From Boletus sp. NGJ (Eukaryota; Basidiomycota; Agaricomycetes; Boletales; Boletaceae): a DNA stretch of 64,000 nt. Location of the stretch: contig JAGTXK010000220.1 in NCBI GenBank assembly GCA_019096195.1, forward strand, positions 38,359 to 102,358, in the 5' to 3' direction. Positions 57,590 through 64,000 of the stretch are shown here, piece after piece. Positions within the stretch are counted from its first letter, which is position 1. The number at the start of each line of letters is the position of its first letter. The notes under the pieces are model-generated. The model did not search any database. It worked only from the letters and a program-made list of their open reading frames with translations, and was not told the DNA's origin. The translations under genes and the position numbers were made by a program.

Positions 57590-59591
57590 CTGAAGATGTT
57601 GGCAGCCTTGCCAAACGTCCCTTGCAGATTCAGAACTTCCCGAGCCAAGTACACCTTATCACCTTCACGTTCGAACCCCCCTAACGAAACACCTAGGGAG
57701 CTTCCTCCACTAGTGTGAGGCCATAACGACGCCATTCCAAAATCACCAATCTTGAAGCGGCCTTCCTGGGTCAAAAAAATATTTGCTGGCTTCAGATCCA
57801 AGTGGATGACACCTGACTCATGAATGAACCGAAGACCCTGCAAAAAAACACAAACATGAGTAACATGGAACTACGAACTAATCCATATCTGGCAGAACAA
57901 ACAACACATGTCCCACTTACATTACTCAAGTCCGCGAATACTTTCCAAACCCTGGCTTCGTTCAGTCGTGGATATACCTTGCCATACTCCCACAGGAAGC
58001 ATGCAAAGTTCCCGAGCTTGCAGAGCTCAGTACGAATGATCAGCGCCTCATCCTCTTCCCAGCTATCAATATATGTGAGGACATTAGGATGATGTCTGCC
58101 GTCTGTGGCCGCAGCCCTGCGGAGGTGTTGCAAGACATCGACCTCTTCACGCAGACACAATCTGCCAGGGTGAGAATAAATTACACGGACATTAAAGATA
58201 AAGATTGTAGCCACCTACCGGTGCCGGGGTCCTTCAAACAGCTTAGACCATTTAACAGCCCATAGATTATCCGATGACGACGGTCCATTCTTGGATCGAA
58301 CCTTGAGGACCTTACCAAATTCACTGCTACTGATTTGATCAATCTCCACAAAATCTTTGTCAAAGCGACCCAGCTTATCGTTCACTGCGGGTCTGGCATG
58401 TTGGTGGAGGGGTGAGATAGGGAGGCGTTGTGAAGTCAAACCAGATGTGCGATGTTGTGCGAGTGTGGGCGAATTCAATGTGATCACAGAACTATTTGAT
58501 GATGATCGAGAGCTGGGCTTCTCCGAAGGTAAGTGAAGTTGAGGCATCGCAGTAGCAGATATTTGCATCGGAACGCGCGGATGAATAGGCCAATCTAAAT
58601 CGTATCGCTTCTGCATCAATATTTTGACCTGGGGGATGGGGTGCCCTCAGTCATGCTGAACATGAAAGACATCTCGGGTGGACCGCACGGCTCAAAGAAC
58701 ATGTCGTCCTCGTCATCTGTGACATTGTGACTGCCATGAAGTAATGACACAGGGGATGACTCTGGCGACGATATGTTGAGAGCAGAACACCATGGAAGTC
58801 TAGTAACCGCCTCGTTGCCAGGTCCTGCGTAACTGTGTCTGTTGGATACCAATGTATGTGCACTGACACGAAGTTTGTCGGCTGGTGAAGCGGCAGCATT
58901 GGATGCTGTATGCAAACAGGTCCCGGTTGTGGTTTGAGGGATGGACAGTCCAAAGAAAAGTGAGGCAGAGCTGGTGCTTGCGAGACGTGTGGTAGGTGGG
59001 CACGGCGCATGGTCAGGTGCATTCATCTGCAAGGCCAGATGTGGTCCACTACTGCCAGTAAGGCATCTGCGGGGTATTGGGGAGTCGCCCGCTAACGGAG
59101 GAGAAACACTGGGGACGACGGACTTCCAATTCCGATTGACTGACGGAAAGGAGACTGGTGGCGACTTTGATGCACGTCCATGTTTAGGACTTGATATGTC
59201 AGGCTATACATGAGCCAAAAAAAAAAAATTAATACAACAGACAGTTAAAGAAAGAAGAAAACGAACGTGAGATGAAGCAGGTGGTGATGGTGTTTGATTC
59301 ACGCTCTCGAGAAGCTTGGTAGAAACGGGTCTCAAACGAGCCCATCTCTTCAGAATGTGGCCCCCAGGTGATATTGCCTTGGTCAGCTTGTCAAAGGCAC
59401 TACCCTTCTGTGGAATGGCTTTGATGGTCAGATGTTGAGGTGCCTAGACTTGAGCGCAGATCAAGTCTGATCTTGGAATGAAAAATTTCTTTTTGACAGT
59501 CGTTCTGATCCATAATTGACGGAGAGTCCAGGCCAGGAGGTTTGATGGGGCTGGGAGGGAGAAAGAAAGATGCAGACCTTGTCATCATCAT
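57590..59591 (-). pseudogene. Captured Wee1/Swe1 cell-cycle kinase, truncated
   Basis: Wee1/Swe1 phosphorylates the CDK1 tyrosine to delay mitosis. The N-terminal region has FFLPPSPIKPPGLDSPS (about 59530-59570), AFDKLTKAISPGGHILKRWA (about 59350-59400), ASLFFGLSIPQTT, NRHSYAGPGN and EGTPSPRSK. The kinase domain starts at GRFDKDFVEIDQISSSEFGK (about 58310-58370; glycine loop Gly-x-Gly replaced by Ser-Ser-Ser) with AVKW carrying the catalytic Lys. It continues with LREEVDVLQHL, IHLDLKPANIF (catalytic loop, about 57780) and KIGDFGMASLWP. The end is YLAREVLN (APE-type Pro to Arg) and NIFR at about 57594. The C-terminal lobe is missing. Introns are retained. A frameshift lies near 58616. It cannot make an active kinase. 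Confidence 0.8.
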
Positions 59592-59599
59592 TGAAAATA

Positions 59600-60104
59600 A
59601 CGATGGTTATTGGTGGGTACTTGCTAAAATAGCGTCGTGATGGACAGGATGGGACCTTGCAATACTATTGGGTTACTCAAAAAGGAGATTGCGACTGTTC
59701 AGCGCAATCTGTCCTTTTTTGAAACAACATTTGAATCGTCATGTATAGAATTAAAGTCGTATCTGAATCATACACACTATATACCCATGGATGCCACCCA
59801 CCAAGTGCCAGCGAGAGGTGTCTGACAGTCCAAGCGATTCGCAGTTCGCACTGTAGGTCATTCCGAATCACTGACTCAAATTAAAAATGCCATTGACACT
59901 TGACTCAGATATCGGAATCTCTGAATCTGCCAAACAGACGACATGCATTGTTGGAAAGAACAGCTGTATCTTGTACTGTGAGCTGTGATTTACGACTGAA
60001 TACAATCCCAGTGGAAAGAAATTACTTACGACATTGTTCTGAATCGTCAACATAGATACAGTCACATAGAATTTACAAGTGCTGAACTTTGTTCTGTCAA
60101 CGAC
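59600..60104. other. Spacer between captured fragments and P3 transposase
   Basis: No coding motif is seen. It contains the 3' flank of the transposase gene. Confidence 0.4.
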
Positions 60105-63100
60105 TCAGTTGTAGTGACCTGCATCTTGATGCATTTTCTGCATACGAAGAAACATGTCAGTATCGACAGTGTCAATCACCAAGTAGTCGCCTGGTTGAGT
60201 ATAGTCCTCAACAAGAGCGGCACCACGAACGATGGATTGTACAGAAAAGATTTCCGATGATGCACGTGGTCGAGCACGCAGTCGGAAAAAGTCAAGATGT
60301 TTGTCTTTTCGTGAGCGTGCTCCATTTGGAGCATCATAAGGGTGCACCAAAGCGAGGGCGGTCTTCTTGATGGCCAGACACTTGAAGATAAAGAGAAGCC
60401 GGCCAAAAATATGGCCATTCTCAGTCTTGATGATGACACAGTCATACCGAGGAGTACCATGGAAGGATGGGCTGCAGCATAGGTGATCTGTGTGTTCGCA
60501 CCAGTCAACCATGGATTCGTAGTTGACTTTGAGGTAACGATACTCAATGACCTGTATATACATGTTGATTGTGAACCCAAAGGATGATCTCAATTAGTAA
60601 ATGTGTACCTGATCGTTGGCATTCAGCTGGATGTTCCGGACACCCTGTTGATCGAGAAGCACCCGTCCAACATGCGTATAGTTGAGGAAGTTGTTGATTT
60701 TGATACGAAACCGTTCGAACACAGGATTATTGCTATGTGTCATCTCAATGACTTCAAACGATTTGGGGTGTTGACGGGATCCAACCATTATGTGGAGGTC
60801 TTCTTCGGGTGGAGCGACGTTGGGATCATTGTCATCTGAATCGTTACTAGGATCGTTGGGGTCACCACAAGTCAGTCGGACATAGTCAGCATGTTCTTCA
60901 ATTTTGCATCGTATATACTGTGATGAAAGTTGATCATGGTCGACACGAAGAATCTATCAGTACAATCAAGTGAGCAAACTTCTGAAGCTGATTCAGGGGA
61001 TTCATTATACATACTTGTTCCGCAACGTTCTTGAAATTGGTCCGCTGTTGATAGCTTTGTTTTAGAGGGCCATGCATCTTTTCGTTCGGCTTCGTATTGT
61101 AAACACGTGTCGCACCTTTCGCAAGGATGTCATCAAAGACATGAGCGCGGGTGTGGTTCTTCGGGAATTCCCAGTTTTTCGGGTCCTTCACTCTATCTTT
61201 TGTCTTTTGGATGTAATTCTGTTAATATGAAGCTACAGTCAGTCGTAATAATCAGAGGACTCAGATATTGTCAACCCAGAGGACATACATTGAGCAATAC
61301 TGAAAGGGAAGTGAGTGCTTCTTGGCCACTTGTGATCGTATTTGAGGTTTGCACCTCGAGTGCGATATAAAGGTCGAACATGACGTAGGCGCGGATACAC
61401 CAGAGGAGGAGATAGCCAGCACGATTGTCTTGCTCTGTAAGTACACCATGGCTAGCAAAGACCAGAATCTATGAAGTTTGTCAATGTAATAATAAAGGAA
61501 ACAGAATTAAATGGATACAGACCTTAGAAATATCATCTTCCTTGCTTCCGTCATTGAACTTCATCTCGAATACATTATCAAAATGATATAGTCCTCGCCA
61601 CCTCGGCATTGCCGAAAACCTGTGAATGACAATGAACCAACAATATAGAACACATGAAAAACGAGTGACTTACGCTTGCTCAACCTCGACCACCGCAGCT
61701 CGCCCTATACTGTTGATAACCACCTTCAATTCAACAAATAAATGGTCACCAAACATTCCTTCCTGATTGGCATGGAGGCGGTCAAAGCTAACAGCTACAT
61801 GGGGATCGGCACACTCCACGATCCTGAACACATTCTAACAAGGCCATATTAGTTCGAGCATTATTAATTGAAGGAAATGTTTCAGCCAACTCACATCGAC
61901 ATCTCGTAAGCTTTCACCTGATAATATAGCTTCTTTCTCCTCGGCGGATCCAGCCTCTCGAGCACACTGAATTGTCTGGAGGACTTGTTCAATTGAGCGG
62001 GGCTGGAATGGCCCAGATTGCCCAGGCTTAGAGAGCTCTTCGCGCGGGATTAGGCAGACCGGACAGGGGAATTTTGACATGACGCCTCGAATAAGGGTCA
62101 TGACACATCTGGATATGATACGCTGTTAGGCCACATCATCAACGTTAATATTAGAAACTCACTGTTCCTCATAGTCAGCCGATAAAATAAGAACCCGGGG
62201 GAATAGCTGGCGAGCGATCCCATCCCAGCACTTGACCCAACAACCAGACTTTGAGTGCCTTGCAATTGTTTCAAGGAGAACTCCAAATGACGCATGCCAT
62301 ACAGCCATCTTGAAGTTTGCCCATGCGGGCTTTCCGGTATGACCCTTTTCTTCTCTCACCTGCAGATTCGGATAGCAATGTTATTACTGTCAATATCACC
62401 ATGATTCCTATCGAATGAGCACGTACGACAGGGAGCCAACCAACAACTCGGCCTCCACCGAGTCCTTCACCATTCCGAATGACTGCAGGCAAGTTGGCAA
62501 GGCGGGCGACAACAGGATAGCCCTTCTCGCGTCCAAATGATGATAGCTTTGCTTTGTCAGCATAGAGAATGAATGCGAGTACTTTACCGTTGGCCGGGAG
62601 TTCAGTCTATCATAGTATTGGTTATAACAGGGATGAAATAGAATATAATTTAAGTTCCAAAGGTACACAGCTAAATGATCAACAGATATGAACGTACTTG
62701 GAAATTCCAGAAACGGTCAGCGGTGTAAGGTTCGTCGATGAAACGTATAAACGAATTCCCATCAAACTTTGACAAACGTTGCGCATCAAAAATACAGTGA
62801 GGACCCACAGAAGGATCCTTCACAAGATCGCATGCCCGAGTCCCAAAGCGACCGATACCGCATACGGAATTGGCGTGGCTCAGGCTCGTTCTGGTACTGG
62901 ACAGGGACGATGGACGATTGGAACTGACTCAATATGCATCAATTAGCAGGTTAATGTAACAGTAGTGAAGTGTTCTTACTGGTGTGAGACGTGTTCCACT
63001 GGCATCCCACAACGCTCGGAGATCAGCTTGGTTTGTGATCGTGAACTTCTCACGTTTGTCATGCACCCGTCGCAGCAATTTGATCAGGCGCTCAGTTTGG

Positions 63101-63804
63101 TTTTTGTTGAGAGCGGCTTCCAAGGCGAGCTCGGCGACTTCAAAGTCAAGTAGGGTACGAAATGGATGCCATGGATCTCGGTCTGGATCAGGCTTGGGTG
63201 GTTTGGGGAAATGATTGCGGGAGAAGTTGGAGAAGTTGAAATTTTCAGTTTTGCGTTCACTATGGGGATGGTATTCAACACGAATGTCGTCTAGTTGAGG
63301 TGCTCGGGCGCCTGGATCATTCCAAGAGTTTGAAAAGAGTACTGAATAATATATTGTTGTACTCACCTGAGCGGTCACTTTCGTGACCATCCAGAACCAT
63401 GTCGCCATCGTTTGCATTGACGAGGTCCTGATCATGCACCCATGCATTGTTTTCCAAGCCTGCAACAAAATAAACACATGTGATGATGTATGCTCATCTG
63501 CGTACCTTGGAAAGCACGCGGGACTACACGTGAGTCGGGGAGCACAACTGCAGAGTCGTTTGACGTCGAGGCAGCTATATAATTTAAATAATACATGAAT
63601 AATGTCGTCAGTGAAGTTTAACTATTTGCAATTTAAGGCAGGATTACAGTGCACACCTTGAGAAACCTTTTCGAGCAGGGCGAGGTCTTCCTGATACTTC
63701 TGTTTTTTTCTCGCGCAAGCTTTCCGATGTGGAGGTAGACCGGCTGACTGGAATTGTTTGCCACATATTTCACACTGGACAGGTTTTGATCGGTCTGGAG
63801 GCAT
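60105..63804 (-). CDS. P3: Plavaka-type (CACTA-like) transposase, multi-exon, nearly intact
   Basis: The start MPPDRSKPVQCEICGKQFQS at 63804 gives a C2H2-like finger. Further exons encode STSNDSAVVLPDSRVV, NAWVHDQDLVNANDGD, and LDFEVAELALEAALNKNQT (about 63100-63160). Then come IFDAQRLSKFDG, LAFILYADKAKLSSFGREKG (first acidic catalytic region, about 62540-62590) and RVLILSADYEEQ. These are followed by GVMSKFPCPVCLIPREEL, AVSFDRLHANQEGMFGDHLF (second, about 61760-61795), KPNEKMHGPLKQSYQQRTNF (third, about 61030-61090), and a conserved C-terminus with SPSFHGTPRYDCVII and GDYLVIDTVDTDMF. About ten short GT-AG introns fit. A possible one-base frameshift near 62850 is the only damage I see. It is a different subfamily from P1 and P2 and the best-preserved gene here. 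Confidence 0.78.
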
Positions 63805-64000
63805 CCGGAGAAGTTCTATGAATATTGAAAGGACAAGGGGAAGAGTGGAATAGTGTATGGAATGATGGTTGTTGAAGGGAAGGTGAGAGGAGACCTTGAG
63901 GCGCACAGTCAACGAACAGAAGCTTAGCCATGAGGCATCAGCGTAATCGCAATCGCACTGCGATAAGATTACAACTCCGCGTCAAACTGTAGCCTTATCT
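63805..64000. other. 5' flank of the P3 transposase
   Basis: An upstream open frame exists (to 63912), but the ATG at 63804 fits the family start better. GCGATAAGATTACAA near 63960-63975 resembles the subterminal words at 53400-53500, suggesting that the right terminus of P3 is close to the window end. Confidence 0.4.

Larger units (their letters stand above)
53205..64000 (-). mobile_element. P3: large Plavaka-type element with captured gene fragments (runs off the window)
   Basis: From the junction in the D LTR to the window end, the sequence is free of retroelements and holds, in minus-strand order, a nearly intact transposase (63804-60105), Wee1 and PWP2 fragments (59591-55964), a DUF6698-like gene (55733-53970), a tRNA-like repeat and subterminal repeats. 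A terminus beginning near TGTAAGGTATTGCAATGCC (about 53208) is suggested. GATAAGATTACAA-type words occur near both ends (53400-53500 and 63960-63975). That all of this is one transposon is inference. The right terminus is outside the window. Confidence 0.6.

Noticed and set aside
57590-59591. Functional host wee1 gene
   Set aside because: The glycine loop is lost, a frameshift lies near 58616, the C-lobe is missing and PWP2 sequence follows directly.

Overview
The window is a stretch of mushroom-type fungal (Agaricomycete, Basidiomycota) heterochromatin built almost entirely of nested transposons. The evidence is three different Plavaka-type (fungal CACTA/EnSpm-like) transposase genes with short GT-AG introns, several chromodomain Ty3/gypsy retrotransposons, a Tc1/mariner-like DNA element, a DUF6698-like gene, and fragments of fungal Wee1/Swe1 kinase and PWP2. 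I see no intact host gene, rRNA or CRISPR, and the species cannot be named from sequence alone.

Left part (1-14616). A decayed Plavaka element, P1, lies on the minus strand, with its transposase at about 3160-6069 and a companion gene at about 1876-3150. It was split by Ty3 element E (6070-13710, TSD GATAG). E was itself hit by a C-family solo LTR (10437-10909, TSD GATGC).

Centre (14617-41682). A mariner-like element F (about 70-bp TIRs, TA on both sides) carries a plus-strand accessory gene and a convergent minus-strand transposase. Without its insertions F would be about 3.15 kb. It now spans 27 kb because it holds a C-family solo LTR (TSD GATAC), two A-family solo LTRs and a full nest. 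In the nest, element A (17717-39334, TSD GGATG) is inside an older A-type LTR, element B (24789-32046, TSD TTGCC) is inside the third ORF of A, and element C (32963-39285, TSD CAAAT) is inside the 3' LTR of A. B carries an antisense gene with a Gal4-type six-cysteine pattern between pol and its 3' LTR.

Right part (41683-64000). P2 is a second Plavaka transposase (42290-46543, minus). Next to it is a divergent gene cut off by Ty3 element D (47155-53204). The 3' LTR of D breaks off where a third, nearly intact Plavaka element, P3, begins. P3 runs off the window. Between its terminus and its transposase (60105-63804) it holds a five-exon DUF6698-like gene and a mosaic of captured Wee1 and PWP2 fragments.

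Shared themes. Elements A, C, D and E each have a primer site complementary to a short stretch of their own LTR about 34-38 nt past a TATA box, the Tf1/sushi-type self-priming layout. In-frame stops are mostly TGA, and the B LTR pair differs only by transitions where I compared it, which fits CpG deamination or RIP-like mutation. C and D start pol with an ATGA overlap on the gag stop. All coordinates of decayed genes are approximate.
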